Shown: one piece after another, positions 1-8,061 of the stretch | How the letters are laid out: every line of letters begins with the position of its first letter | Numbering within the stretch: position 1 is the first letter of the stretch | Assembly (NCBI GenBank): GCA_028707695.1 | Contig: JAQWAL010000001.1 | Coordinates: 80,480 to 144,479, forward strand | DNA: 64,000 bases | Origin: Bacteroidales bacterium | GTDB lineage: Bacteria > Bacteroidota > Bacteroidia > Bacteroidales > UBA932 | Direction: 5' to 3' | Position numbers and translations under genes: made by a program | The notes under the pieces: model-generated | What the model saw: the letters and a program-made list of their open reading frames with translations, nothing else | What the model was told of the DNA's origin: nothing | Database searches by the model: none

Positions 1-535
1 GTCCCCTTACAACTATCAACCTTTCATCCAAAAGAGTAACCCCTGGTATCCTCTTGACAACCTCAGCAGCATTCCTGTCCTGCGATTTGGAAATCTGTAT
101 CCCCGACATACCGCTCATGACCACCTGCGCACTTTTCACAGACTGTACCATTGCTATCTCGGAATTCATCCTTTTAACAGAGGTTACAACAATCTCATTC
201 AAAAGGTTTGTAGCCTCTTCCAACAAAGCGTTGAACATGTTTTCACCTTTTTCAATCTTTATGTCCTTGATAGAGATTGTCTGGTAACCTATATAAGAAA
301 CCTGCAATTCGTGCACTCCGGAAGGGACTCCTTTGATCAAGAAATTTCCTTCCAAATCTGTACTAGCGCCTAAATTCAGGGATGGGAAAAAGATGGTCAC
401 GCCAGGCAATGTTTCCCCGGAATTTTTATCCAACACATAACCCGAAAGAGTATTACCGGTATCTTGACCAGCCAATTCACTACTGCCTATCAAAACGCAG
501 GAAGAAACAAGAAATAGAATAAGTAATTTTTTCAC
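1..535 (-). CDS. TonB-dependent receptor, N-terminal part (runs off window)
   Basis: This is the first 178 codons of an outer-membrane TonB-dependent receptor; the rest lies beyond base 1. I translated it from the minus strand and placed the start at the GTG at 533-535, because it gives a clean signal peptide (V-K-K-L-L-I-L-F-L-V, then a hydrophobic run ending near A-G-Q-D). Residues about 30-110 form a carboxypeptidase-like regulatory domain (GYVLDKNSGETLPGVTIF, then GNFLIKGVPSG and SYIGYQT). A TonB plug domain begins near residue 150 (NAAEVVKRIPGV, then LIVVRG). The family imports ligands too large for porins, using energy from TonB. The substrate cannot be read from this part. It diverges from the two-component genes. 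Confidence 0.82.
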   Translation of the reverse strand, partial: MKKLLILFLVSSCVLIGSSELAGQDTGNTLSGYVLDKNSGETLPGVTIFFPSLNLGASTDLEGNFLIKGVPSGVHELQVSYIGYQTISIKDIKIEKGENMFNALLEEATNLLNEIVVTSVKRMNSEIAMVQSVKSAQVVMSGMSGIQISKSQDRNAAEVVKRIPGVTLLDERLIVVRG

Positions 536-560
536 CTTAGTTTTTTTATATTTACAGCGG

Positions 561-568
561 CAAAAGTA
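561..568 (-). promoter_or_regulatory. -7 promoter box for the TonB-dependent receptor
   Basis: The minus strand reads TACTTTTG here, a full match to the Bacteroidetes -7 consensus TAnnTTTG, 25 bases upstream of the GTG start. I see no clear TTG -33 element at the usual distance, so the promoter is probable but not secure. Confidence 0.45.
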
Positions 569-654
569 TTCACGCTTTGTTACGGCAGTGATAAGAAAAT
601 ATTAAGATATTCTTACGATTTATTTTAAAAACCCCCTAATTACCTGCAATATGA

Positions 655-662
655 TAGATTTG
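655..662 (+). promoter_or_regulatory. -7 promoter box for the two-component operon
   Basis: TAGATTTG matches the Bacteroidetes -7 consensus TAnnTTTG. Transcription would begin near 666-669. That excludes the upstream in-frame ATG at 651 and supports the ATG at 690 as the response regulator start. No clear -33 TTG was found. Confidence 0.5.
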
Positions 663-689
663 CACCATAATTTCCAAAAAGGTAAGCAC

Positions 690-1397
690 ATGGAGAAAAA
701 AAGGATACTGATTGTAGACGACGAAGAGGATTTATGTGAAATCTTGAGTTTCAACCTAAAAAAAGCAGGATACGAAACTGAGGTTGCATACTCTGCAGAG
801 GATGCCTATTCCAAACTGAAAAACAATTTCGACCTTCTTCTGCTGGATGTCATGATGGGTGCAATTTCAGGATTCAAACTTGCAGAATTGGTCAGGGAAG
901 ATTACTCCACAGAGATTCCCATAATATTCATAACAGCAAAGGACAGGGAAAATGACAAGTTACATGGGTTTGATCTCGGTGCAGATGACTATATATCCAA
1001 ACCCTTCTCTGTAAAGGAGGTGATTGCACGTGTCAATGCTGTCCTTTCCCGGTACTCTGCAAAAAAAGAGATTGTCCAAAAAAAGAGGACTGGGAGCAAG
1101 TTACTTATTTACAACTCCTTGACAATAGACTGTGAATTCAAAAAAGCAACCATAGCTAAATCCGAGATCAAACTTACAAGAAAGGAGTTTGAAATTCTCC
1201 AGATGCTTGCAGAGGAGCCCGGAAAGATCTTTTCAAGGTCGGACATTCTCACAAGGGTCTGGAACGACGACTCATATGTACTGGAGAGAACTGTAGATGT
1301 TCATATTGCCAGGCTAAGGAAAAAAATGGGAAGTTTGGGTCATTACATTGTAAACCGGTCTGGTTACGGATATTGCTTTAGCAGCGATGAAAATTAA
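690..1397 (+). CDS. OmpR/PhoB-family response regulator
   Basis: This is the DNA-binding half of a two-component system, 235 residues. The receiver domain (1-120) starts MEKKRILIVDDEEDL, with acidic residues D10 and D11, phosphoacceptor D53 in LLLDVMMG, and the conserved lysine in ITAKDRE. The C-terminal half is an OmpR-type winged helix (LTRKEFEILQML, then DVHIARLRKKMG and GYGYCF). An in-frame ATG at 651 would add 13 residues, but a -7 promoter box overlaps that codon and the receiver fold begins properly at 690, so I chose 690. The gene overlaps the histidine kinase by 11 bases, so the two are co-transcribed. Its regulon cannot be inferred; it resembles PhoB/RprY-type regulators. Confidence 0.9.
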   Translation: MEKKRILIVDDEEDLCEILSFNLKKAGYETEVAYSAEDAYSKLKNNFDLLLLDVMMGAISGFKLAELVREDYSTEIPIIFITAKDRENDKLHGFDLGADDYISKPFSVKEVIARVNAVLSRYSAKKEIVQKKRTGSKLLIYNSLTIDCEFKKATIAKSEIKLTRKEFEILQMLAEEPGKIFSRSDILTRVWNDDSYVLERTVDVHIARLRKKMGSLGHYIVNRSGYGYCFSSDEN

Positions 1398-2778
1398 ATA
1401 CAAATACAAGATTGTGCTCAGTTTCGTTGTATTGCTGGCAGCGGTGACCCTTCTTTACTCCCTGTTACTCATCAACAAAGCAAGCCGACTCAAAATAGAC
1501 AGGATGATTGTTTACCTGCAACCGTATGCCGATATTATCCACCACCATACATCAAAAACAGCCAATTACAAACAAATCAAAGAGAGCCTTGATTCCCTTG
1601 GCAATATTTTCCCGCAAAAAATGAGGATAACCCTTCTTGATACTGCAGGATGGGTAATTTATGACAACTTTTCCCACATAGACTCAATAACCGACAACCA
1701 CTCAGGAAGGCCGGAGATATTGGAATCACTAAAAAACGGCACCGGACATTCATTGAGGTACTCCTCTACTTTGGATGCAGAATACCTCTATTTTTCAAAA
1801 AAATACCAAGATGGGTTTGTCAGGACAGCGCTCGATTACAAACAATCGGTCTACCCGTCTTTAAAAGGGAACCGCAACTGGCAAGCCTACATTGCCATTG
1901 TGTTTGCATTATCAATTGTAATATTGGTATACATTACCCGCAAACTAAGCCAACCCTATTATTCCCTCAAACAATTTGTAGAGCGGGTCAGGCACAACGA
2001 AGAACATTACGACGATATCCGTTTTCCAAAAGACGAACTTGGAGAGGTGGGAGAGCAAATCATGACTGCTTTCCGGGAAATGGACAATGCAAAGAAATAC
2101 AAACAACAACTGACCCACAACATTGCTCACGAACTCAAAACACCTGTGACGGGCATAAGGGGATATCTGGAAACTTTGTTGCAAGAAGACAATATAGACA
2201 AGGAACAGGCTCGCTTTTTCCTGGAAAGGGCATATTCCCAGTCGTTAAGATTATCTGCAATTGTAAATGACATATCTGTACTCAACAAGATAGAAGAGGG
2301 GCCGGACCAGTTCGAGTTCGAAACAATAAACATATCCAAATGCCTCCAAGAAATAAGGAACGACCTCTCATTCAAGTTAGAGGAAAAAAACATCTCATTC
2401 TTCATGCAGATAGACCCAAACCTTGCAATACAAGGTAACTACCTGCTCATATACTCTCTTTTTAAAAACCTAATAGACAACTCTATTGACCATGCCGGGG
2501 AGAATATTGAAATCCATATGGAGCAAAGTGGGGTTACGGGACATCAGGTTTACCTCACCTATTACGACACCGGCAAAGGTGTCCCCGACCATCATATCCA
2601 CAGGATTTTCGAAAGGTTCTACAGGGTAGAGAAAGGACGCAGCAGAAAGAGCGGAGGCAGTGGGCTGGGTTTGTCAATTGTAAGGAATGCAGTAATACTT
2701 CACAAAGGGAAGATATCCGTATCCAACCGCTCATCAGGTGGTTTACAGTTTGACTTCACACTTTCACTGTCAAAATAA
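1387..2778 (+). CDS. Membrane sensor histidine kinase
   Basis: This is the partner kinase of the preceding response regulator, 463 residues. A transmembrane segment (about 8-28) is followed by a roughly 135-residue periplasmic sensor region and a second membrane segment (about 168-184). The linker (185-235) may be HAMP-like. The HisKA H-box HNIAHELKTP has phospho-acceptor H248. The ATPase domain shows the N-box NLIDNSIDHAG (361-371), the G1 box DTGKG (394-398) and the G2 box GSGLGL (424-429). All catalytic motifs are intact. The periplasmic domain has no family I recognise, so the stimulus is unknown. It converges with folE across an 18-base gap. Confidence 0.92.
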   Translation: MKIKYKYKIVLSFVVLLAAVTLLYSLLLINKASRLKIDRMIVYLQPYADIIHHHTSKTANYKQIKESLDSLGNIFPQKMRITLLDTAGWVIYDNFSHIDSITDNHSGRPEILESLKNGTGHSLRYSSTLDAEYLYFSKKYQDGFVRTALDYKQSVYPSLKGNRNWQAYIAIVFALSIVILVYITRKLSQPYYSLKQFVERVRHNEEHYDDIRFPKDELGEVGEQIMTAFREMDNAKKYKQQLTHNIAHELKTPVTGIRGYLETLLQEDNIDKEQARFFLERAYSQSLRLSAIVNDISVLNKIEEGPDQFEFETINISKCLQEIRNDLSFKLEEKNISFFMQIDPNLAIQGNYLLIYSLFKNLIDNSIDHAGENIEIHMEQSGVTGHQVYLTYYDTGKGVPDHHIHRIFERFYRVEKGRSRKSGGSGLGLSIVRNAVILHKGKISVSNRSSGGLQFDFTLSLSK

Positions 2779-2796
2779 GATTTTTGAGACAGAGGA

Positions 2797-3396
2797 TCAG
2801 TGAACGGAAATTCCAATCAAATGCATGAACTCTTCGCGTGTCCGGATATCCTTCAGGAATGCTCCGGTAAAGGCACTGGTTGTAGTCACTGAGTTTTGTT
2901 TCTGCACACCCCTTATTTGCATGCACATATGGGATGCCTCAATAACCACTGCCACACCTAGAGGATTCAATGTGTTTTGAATGCAGTCACGAATCTGGAC
3001 AGTAAGACGTTCCTGTACCTGCAATCTTCTGGCATAAGCCTCCACAACCCTGGCTATTTTACTAAGCCCTGTTATGTAACCATTTGGGATATATGCTACA
3101 TGAGCCTTCCCATAAAAAGGCAACATATGGTGTTCGCACATAGAGTAAAGGTCTATATCCTTAACCAATACCATCTGCTTGTACTCTTCCTTGAACTTTG
3201 CAGAGTTCAATATTGCAGCACCATCCATTTCATAACCCTGGTTAAGGAATTGTATGGACTTTGCAACCCTTGTGGGTGTCAACACCAACCCCTCCCTGTC
3301 GGGGTCTTCTCCAATCAGTTTCAAGATTTCCTTATAATGCTCTGCCAGAGCGTCGGTAGTCTCTTGGTCGTAATTATCAATTTTTGTATATGCCAT
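2797..3396 (-). CDS. folE: GTP cyclohydrolase I
   Basis: It converts GTP to 7,8-dihydroneopterin triphosphate, the entry step to folate and related pterins. The 199-residue length is normal for FolE1. The zinc ligands are visible: C87 and H90 in [10 protein letters not shown], and C158 in [10 protein letters not shown]. The family stretch [13 protein letters not shown] and the active-site region LQVQERLT are present, as is the C-terminal HLIG. It is a single minus-strand gene between convergent and divergent neighbours. The promoter of the mqnB operon overlaps its first codons on the other strand. Confidence 0.96.
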   Translation of the reverse strand: MAYTKIDNYDQETTDALAEHYKEILKLIGEDPDREGLVLTPTRVAKSIQFLNQGYEMDGAAILNSAKFKEEYKQMVLVKDIDLYSMCEHHMLPFYGKAHVAYIPNGYITGLSKIARVVEAYARRLQVQERLTVQIRDCIQNTLNPLGVAVVIEASHMCMQIRGVQKQNSVTTTSAFTGAFLKDIRTREEFMHLIGISVH

Positions 3397-3414
3397 AATT
3401 AATGTCTAATTTCG
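3381..3414 (+). promoter_or_regulatory. Promoter of the mqnB-mqnD operon
   Basis: A TTTTTG at 3381-3386 supplies a -33 TTG. After 20 bases comes TAATTTCG (3407-3414), a close match to the Bacteroidetes -7 box. Transcription would start near 3418, leaving a leader of about 45 bases before mqnB. The -33 part lies inside the 5' end of folE on the opposite strand. Confidence 0.6.
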
Positions 3415-3462
3415 TGAGCCCATCAATGAAAAGGCAATATTACAAAAAAATGAGGATATAGA

Positions 3463-4146
3463 ATGAGAATATTGATAACCTCTGCTGAAGAAGAAGAACT
3501 TATCACAGCAAAACAGGCATATGACATGCTATCCCGGGATAAAAAAAATAAATTGGATGTAACCTGGATGCTCACTGGAATAGGCACAACATCTACCAGT
3601 TACAGGCTCACTAAAATACTCAACAGTTCTCAGGAACCTTTCGACTTGGTTGTCAACACAGGTATTGCAGGTACTTTTTCTCCGGAATTCCCCATTGGCT
3701 CTGTGGCCAGGATCACAAAAGAGTTTTTCGGAGACCTGGGTTTTGAGACTTTCAATGGATTCCAGACTTTGTTTGACTACAAGATCCTGGATGCAGACAC
3801 CCACCCTTTCAGGCAAGGAGCTTTGAATGCCCCAACCCTTGATGGAGCCATTGAATCTGCCATTGGTCTATACAAAAAAGCTTATGGGGTTACCGTACAA
3901 ACCGTTAGCGGGCTACCCGAAAAAAAAGAACAACTTGTAAAAGGGTTCGAACCCCATATAGAGAGTATGGAAGGGGCAGCATTTTTTTATGTTTGCATAC
4001 TGGAAGAGGTACCATTCATAGAGTTGAGGGCTGTTTCAAACGAAGTTGGAGAAAGGGACCGTTCAAAATGGGATATTCCGGCAGCCCTGGATTCACTAAG
4101 GGAAGCCACTAAAAAACTGCTGGAGGAATTGTCAAATGGAAATTAA
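3463..4146 (+). CDS. mqnB: Futalosine hydrolase
   Basis: It removes the base from futalosine (or aminodeoxyfutalosine) in the alternative menaquinone pathway. The 227-residue protein has a nucleoside-phosphorylase/hydrolase fold: VVNTGIAGTF (the glycine-rich core) near residue 63, PIGSVARITKEFFGDLG near 85, the substrate-binding SMEGAAFF near 168, and LRAVSNEVGERDRS near 189. The distinction from MTA/SAH nucleosidase rests on the GDLG and SNEVG context and on overlap with mqnD by 11 bases. The pair signals translational coupling. No mqnA or mqnC is nearby, so the rest of the pathway must be encoded elsewhere. Confidence 0.9.
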   Translation: MRILITSAEEEELITAKQAYDMLSRDKKNKLDVTWMLTGIGTTSTSYRLTKILNSSQEPFDLVVNTGIAGTFSPEFPIGSVARITKEFFGDLGFETFNGFQTLFDYKILDADTHPFRQGALNAPTLDGAIESAIGLYKKAYGVTVQTVSGLPEKKEQLVKGFEPHIESMEGAAFFYVCILEEVPFIELRAVSNEVGERDRSKWDIPAALDSLREATKKLLEELSNGN

Positions 4147-4990
4147 CCTTGCATACTCCCCTTGCCCAAACGACACTCACATTTTCCATGCGATGGTACA
4201 TGGGCTGGTAGATTGCGAAGGGATTTCTTTCAAAACACACTTGGCAGACGTAGAAGAACTTAACAAAAAAGCACAAAAAGGCACATTCGATGTTTGCAAA
4301 CTAAGTTACCATGCCTACTTTACCCTTTTAGACAAATATATCATGCTCCGTAGCGGAAGTGCGTTAGGTTATGGGAACGGTCCGCTGTTTGTTGCAAAAA
4401 AAGATTCAGAAGCTTTCATTACCAATGGCCCTGCAAACATGAACAGAATCTTTGACAACCCTGTATTGATTCCCGGGGAGTTGACAACGGCATCTCTGTT
4501 GCTCAAGATTGCATTCCCAAATATAACAAATACTGTTCCTTTGGTTTTTTCATCTATAGAGCAAGAACTTTTGAATGGAAATTTCATGTCCGGGGTCCTG
4601 ATCCACGAAGGGAGGTTCACATACAAAGAGAGAGGTTTGGAGTTGATAGCAGACCTAGGGGAGCTTTGGCAAACTCAAACCAACCTTCCAATCCCGTTAG
4701 GGGGTATTGCTGTCTCCCGCAAACTTGATTTGAATTTACAAATGGCAATTGGCAGGGTACTGAAAAGAAGCATACTATATGCCAATGAAAATCCTGAAGT
4801 ATCCAATGAATACGTTTGCCAGTATGCCCAAGAGATGGACAAAGAGGTTCAACGCAAACACATTAAAATGTTTGTGAACGACTTCACCATAGAAATCGGA
4901 GAGCAGGGAGAGAGGGCTGTGAAAGAACTTTTGTGCCATACATGCAAAATATACCCCAAAATCCATAGTACCGGCAACCTCTTTATTTAG
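4136..4990 (+). CDS. mqnD: 1,4-dihydroxy-6-naphthoate synthase
   Basis: It converts cyclic dehypoxanthinyl futalosine to 1,4-dihydroxy-6-naphthoate in futalosine-dependent menaquinone synthesis. The 284 residues have the periplasmic-binding-protein-like fold of the MqnA/MqnD family: AYSPCPNDTHIFHA at the N-terminus, FDVCKLSYHAY near residue 51, SGSALGYGNGP near 74, and LIHEGRFTY near 154. The N-terminal SPCPNDTxxF motif marks MqnD. The start overlaps mqnB by 11 bases. The organism therefore should not rely on the classical MenFDHCEB route, although this window cannot exclude it. Confidence 0.92.
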   Translation: MEINLAYSPCPNDTHIFHAMVHGLVDCEGISFKTHLADVEELNKKAQKGTFDVCKLSYHAYFTLLDKYIMLRSGSALGYGNGPLFVAKKDSEAFITNGPANMNRIFDNPVLIPGELTTASLLLKIAFPNITNTVPLVFSSIEQELLNGNFMSGVLIHEGRFTYKERGLELIADLGELWQTQTNLPIPLGGIAVSRKLDLNLQMAIGRVLKRSILYANENPEVSNEYVCQYAQEMDKEVQRKHIKMFVNDFTIEIGEQGERAVKELLCHTCKIYPKIHSTGNLFI

Positions 4991-4998
4991 TAATTTTG
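4991..4998 (+). promoter_or_regulatory. Possible internal -7 box before the ABC ATPase
   Basis: TAATTTTG matches TAnnTTTG exactly and begins right after the mqnD stop codon, 21 bases before the next ATG. No TTG lies at the expected -33 position. It may give the ABC ATPase its own transcript in addition to readthrough. Confidence 0.35.
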
Positions 4999-5019
4999 CA
5001 TTTTTAAACACCTTACCAT

Positions 5020-5727
5020 ATGAACAAGGAAATCATTAACATCAAAGGCATTAAAAAGTTCTACAAGGTAGGCACCCAAGAGGTTAAAGCCCTTAACGGA
5101 GTAGACATCTCCATAATGCAAAATGAATATGTAGCCATAATGGGACCCTCCGGTTCGGGCAAGTCTACCATGATGAATATCCTGGGATGCCTGGATTCTC
5201 CATCGGGAGGAAGCTACATCCTCAACGGCACCGACGTTTCCAAAATGGTAGATAACGAACTTGCAGAGGTAAGGAACAAGGAAATCGGATTCATCTTCCA
5301 ATCTTTCAACCTGCTTCCAAGATATACAGCTCTGGATAACGTAGCTTTGCCGCTAATCTATTCTGGCTTGGGAAAAGCCGAAAGGGACAGCAGGGCAAAA
5401 GAGGCTATTGAAAGCGTCGACCTTACTGACAGGATGCATCACAAACCTAATGAATTGTCTGGTGGTCAAAGGCAGAGGGTAGCCGTAGCCCGTGCACTTG
5501 TAAACAAACCATCAATTATCCTGGCAGATGAACCGACCGGAAACCTGGACAGCAAAACTTCCATAGATATTATGAAACTTTTTGCAAAAATCCACAACAA
5601 CGGCAATACCATAATTGTTGTCACACACGAAGAGGATATTGCAAAACATGCCAGAAGGATAATACGACTAAGGGATGGTCAAATAGAATCCGATTCTGTG
5701 AATGACAACCCAATAACCTATAATTGA
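5020..5727 (+). CDS. LolD/MacB-type ABC transporter ATPase, no permease alongside
   Basis: This is the ATP-hydrolysing subunit of an ABC system of the LolD/MacB/FtsE family, 235 residues. Walker [10 protein letters not shown] is at 42-50, the Q-loop is in [10 protein letters not shown] (91-100), the signature LSGGQ is at 146-150, and Walker [12 protein letters not shown] centres on D170-E171, with a switch histidine in VVTHE. The family drives extraction of lipoproteins or substrates from the inner membrane, or mechanotransmission. No permease gene is adjacent, so the partner must be encoded elsewhere, and I give no symbol. It sits in line with mqnD and the adenosyltransferase. Confidence 0.88.
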   Translation: MNKEIINIKGIKKFYKVGTQEVKALNGVDISIMQNEYVAIMGPSGSGKSTMMNILGCLDSPSGGSYILNGTDVSKMVDNELAEVRNKEIGFIFQSFNLLPRYTALDNVALPLIYSGLGKAERDSRAKEAIESVDLTDRMHHKPNELSGGQRQRVAVARALVNKPSIILADEPTGNLDSKTSIDIMKLFAKIHNNGNTIIVVTHEEDIAKHARRIIRLRDGQIESDSVNDNPITYN

Positions 5728-5735
5728 ATCAAAAA

Positions 5736-6272
5736 ATGAAAGTATATACAAAAACAGGTGACAAAGGTCAAACATCCTTGGTGGGCGGGGCCAGGGTAAG
5801 CAAAGACGACAAACGAGTAAATGCCTACGGGAATGTTGACGAACTAATCTCATTCATAGCACTAATAAGGGATAGTACCAAAGGGAAAGCCTATCATGAA
5901 AACCTGAGAAGGATCCAGTCAAACCTTATGCTGGTTGCTGCACATCTTGCAGCAGACAGTACAGCCTCTGCAAAGCTGAAGGATTTTGATCTCTCCGAGA
6001 TTGAATACCTGGAACAGGAGATTGACAAAATGACAGAAGAGCTTCCCGAGCAAAAAGCATTCATCCTTCCCGCAGGGCCCAGATGTGCTGCCGAATGCCA
6101 TATAGCCAGGACAGTATGCCGTCGGGCCGAAAGATCAGCAATCCCAATAATGACAGAACCACGGTTGGAATACCCTGTGAAATATTTGAACAGGTTATCC
6201 GATTATCTTTATGTTTACGCACGATATCTCTCCATGAAAGAGGGAACAGGAGATGATTTCTGGTATCAATAG
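5736..6272 (+). CDS. Cob(I)alamin adenosyltransferase, PduO type
   Basis: It transfers the adenosyl group of ATP to cob(I)alamin to make coenzyme B12. The protein opens MKVYTKTGDKGQTSL, the hallmark ATP-binding N-terminus of the PduO/MMAB family. The later stretch RCAAECHIARTVCRRAER (about residues 112-129) carries the conserved arginine/glutamate site. I chose the ATG at 5736 (178 residues); a TTG at 5724 would add four residues and overlap the upstream gene, but family proteins begin at MK-YTKTGD. It lies 8 bases after the ABC ATPase and is probably co-transcribed. B12 synthesis genes are not in the window. Confidence 0.9.
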   Translation: MKVYTKTGDKGQTSLVGGARVSKDDKRVNAYGNVDELISFIALIRDSTKGKAYHENLRRIQSNLMLVAAHLAADSTASAKLKDFDLSEIEYLEQEIDKMTEELPEQKAFILPAGPRCAAECHIARTVCRRAERSAIPIMTEPRLEYPVKYLNRLSDYLYVYARYLSMKEGTGDDFWYQ

Positions 6273-6315
6273 ATCTGTTTCTTCTCCAACAATAGCATAA
6301 TTTAAAATATTTTCT

Positions 6316-6323
6316 TATCTTCG
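6316..6323 (+). promoter_or_regulatory. -7 promoter box for the DUF2795-trkA pair
   Basis: TATCTTCG fits the TAnnTT[T/C]G form of the Bacteroidetes -7 box, 52 bases before the DUF2795 ATG. The -33 region lacks an obvious TTG. Confidence 0.4.
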
Positions 6324-6375
6324 CACACTATTTTGGCATTTAACTGCAAATTCCTAATTACTAATTAATTACGCT

Positions 6376-6597
6376 ATGTATTGGACACTAGAACTAGCAT
6401 CTAAACTGGAAGATGCCCCTTGGCCTGCTACTAAAGAAGAACTTATTGACTATGCCACCCGTTCAGGTGCACCATTGGAGGTAATCGAAAACCTCGAAGA
6501 CCTTGAAGATGACGGAGAGGTATATGACAGCATAGAGGACATCTGGCCAGACTACCCAAGCAAAGAGGACTTCTTTTTCAACGAAGAGGAGTATTAA
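6376..6597 (+). CDS. DUF2795 family small acidic protein
   Basis: This is a 73-residue, strongly acidic protein (MYWTLELASKLEDAPWPATKEELIDYA, ending FFFNEEEY). The N-terminal 50 residues look like the DUF2795 family, which in Bacteroidota is a short conserved protein of unknown function; the region ELIDYATRSGAPLEVIENLEDL is its helical core. The acidic tail EDDGEVYDSIEDIWPDYPSKEDF suggests protein contacts. It is 11 bases from trkA, so the two are probably one transcript. I assign no function. Confidence 0.85.
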   Translation: MYWTLELASKLEDAPWPATKEELIDYATRSGAPLEVIENLEDLEDDGEVYDSIEDIWPDYPSKEDFFFNEEEY

Positions 6598-6608
6598 AAA
6601 ACAAAACC

Positions 6609-7955
6609 ATGAAAATTATTATTGCAGGAGCAGGCGAGGTGGGTAGCCATCTTGCCAAGATGCTCAGCAATGAGTATCACGATCTTACAATTGTAGACAA
6701 CGACGAAATGCGGCTCAACAGGGTTGCAGAAAGTGCCGATGTCATTACAGTCTTCGGCTCTCCTACTTCTATCAAAACCCTGGCATATGCAGGTGCTGCA
6801 AAGGCAGATTTGTTTATAGCTGTGAGTCCTGCCCAGGAACAGGATGTAAACCTGATAAGTGCTCTGCTTGCAAAAAAAATGGGAAGCACAAGGGTAACCG
6901 CCAGGATAAACAACGATGAATATCTCCAAAACGAAAACAAACTTCTTTTCACAGAGCTTGGGATAGACCTTCTGTTTTATCCCGAAAAAATCGCTTCTCA
7001 CGAAATCATTGACCTTCTCAAACAAACCGGAACATCCGAATTCATGGATTTTTCAGGAGGGAAACTCCAATTGATTGTGTTCCGGCTGGAAGATGGCGCT
7101 CCTTTGCTAGACAAGACAATGGCCGATTATACAGCAGAGGGAGATCTACAATACCGTGCAGTGGCTATTGCAAGGGAAGGAAATACAATCATACCACGAA
7201 GCAACACCCGGTTCAAACTTCATGACCTTGTTTTTGTCATTTCCAAAAGGACAGGTGTGCAAGAGGTTATGAGTTACTCTGGAAAAAACAACATAGATGT
7301 ACGCAGGTTGATGATTGTTGGAGGGGGTCGCATAGGAGAGATGGTTGCAAAAAAACTTGAAAACACTGTAGATTATATCAAGCTGATAGAAAGACGCAGG
7401 GAAAGATGTGAATACCTCAACGAAAGCCTCAACAAAACACTTGTCATAAATGGTGATGCCCGCAACACAGACCTTCTTATAGACGAAGATGTAAATGATT
7501 TTGACGCATTTGTGGCTGTCACAAGTAGCTCAGAAACCAATATCCTCTCCTGCGTTATGGCAAAGAAGATGGGTGTGGCCAAAACCATTGCAGAGGTAGA
7601 AAATATTGATTACATAAAACTGGCAGAGGGAATGGGTGTAGATGCGGTAATCAATAAAAAGCTGATTACCGCCAGCCGGATTTTCAGGTTTACACTGTCA
7701 AACAAAGTGCAATCCATAAAATGCCTCAATGGCTCCGATGCCGAAATCCTGGAATTCATAGTAAACCCAAATAGTACAGTCACCAAAGGTAAAATAAGGG
7801 ATTTAAGTTTTCCTAAAGATGCCATCATTGGAGGGATAATCAGGGGGAACAGCAGTTTCATTGCAGTAGGAGACACCGAAATCAAACCCTATGACCGGGT
7901 TGTGGTTTTTGCCCTTCCATCTGCCTTGAAAAAAGTCAATAAATTTTTCGCCTAA
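6609..7955 (+). CDS. trkA: Trk-type potassium uptake regulatory protein
   Basis: This cytoplasmic NAD-binding gating subunit of TrkH/KtrB potassium channels has 448 residues. Two RCK units are visible. The first Rossmann motif is IIAGAGEVGSHLA (residues 3-15), followed by VDNDEMRLNRV. The second is IVGGGRIGEMVA (about 236-247), followed by LIERRRERC. Each is followed by a TrkA-C domain, and the second ends FIAVGDTEIKPYDRVVVFA. The usual neighbour trkH is not next to it: aspA follows after a strong terminator. The TrkA/TrkH pair is therefore split in this genome, or a different channel partner is used. Confidence 0.93.
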   Translation: MKIIIAGAGEVGSHLAKMLSNEYHDLTIVDNDEMRLNRVAESADVITVFGSPTSIKTLAYAGAAKADLFIAVSPAQEQDVNLISALLAKKMGSTRVTARINNDEYLQNENKLLFTELGIDLLFYPEKIASHEIIDLLKQTGTSEFMDFSGGKLQLIVFRLEDGAPLLDKTMADYTAEGDLQYRAVAIAREGNTIIPRSNTRFKLHDLVFVISKRTGVQEVMSYSGKNNIDVRRLMIVGGGRIGEMVAKKLENTVDYIKLIERRRERCEYLNESLNKTLVINGDARNTDLLIDEDVNDFDAFVAVTSSSETNILSCVMAKKMGVAKTIAEVENIDYIKLAEGMGVDAVINKKLITASRIFRFTLSNKVQSIKCLNGSDAEILEFIVNPNSTVTKGKIRDLSFPKDAIIGGIIRGNSSFIAVGDTEIKPYDRVVVFALPSALKKVNKFFA

Positions 7956-7968
7956 GGGTCCCGACTTC

Positions 7969-8015
7969 CAAAAGCCAATTAATTCTTATAAATCATAAGG
8001 ATTATTGGCTTTTTC
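7969..8015 (+). terminator. Intrinsic terminator after trkA
   Basis: A long near-perfect hairpin has the arms AAGCCAAT.AATTCTTAT and ATAAGGATT.ATTGGCTT around a short AT loop, followed by TTTTT. It starts about 14 bases after the trkA stop. The right arm also contains the TTG that serves as -33 element of the aspA promoter. Confidence 0.75.
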
Positions 8016-8036
8016 CATTTCATATCATTACCTTCG
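8005..8036 (+). promoter_or_regulatory. aspA promoter
   Basis: TTG at 8005-8007, a 21-base spacer, then TACCTTCG at 8029-8036 match the Bacteroidetes -33/-7 arrangement. Transcription would start near 8040, 22 bases before the aspA ATG. The -33 element is inside the terminator stem of trkA. Confidence 0.65.
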
Positions 8037-8061
8037 CAAAACTTTTTAAATTATAATTGAA

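Noticed and set aside
651..689. Extension of the response regulator to ATG 651
   Set aside because: The -7 promoter box (655-662) overlaps it and the added 13 residues precede the receiver fold.
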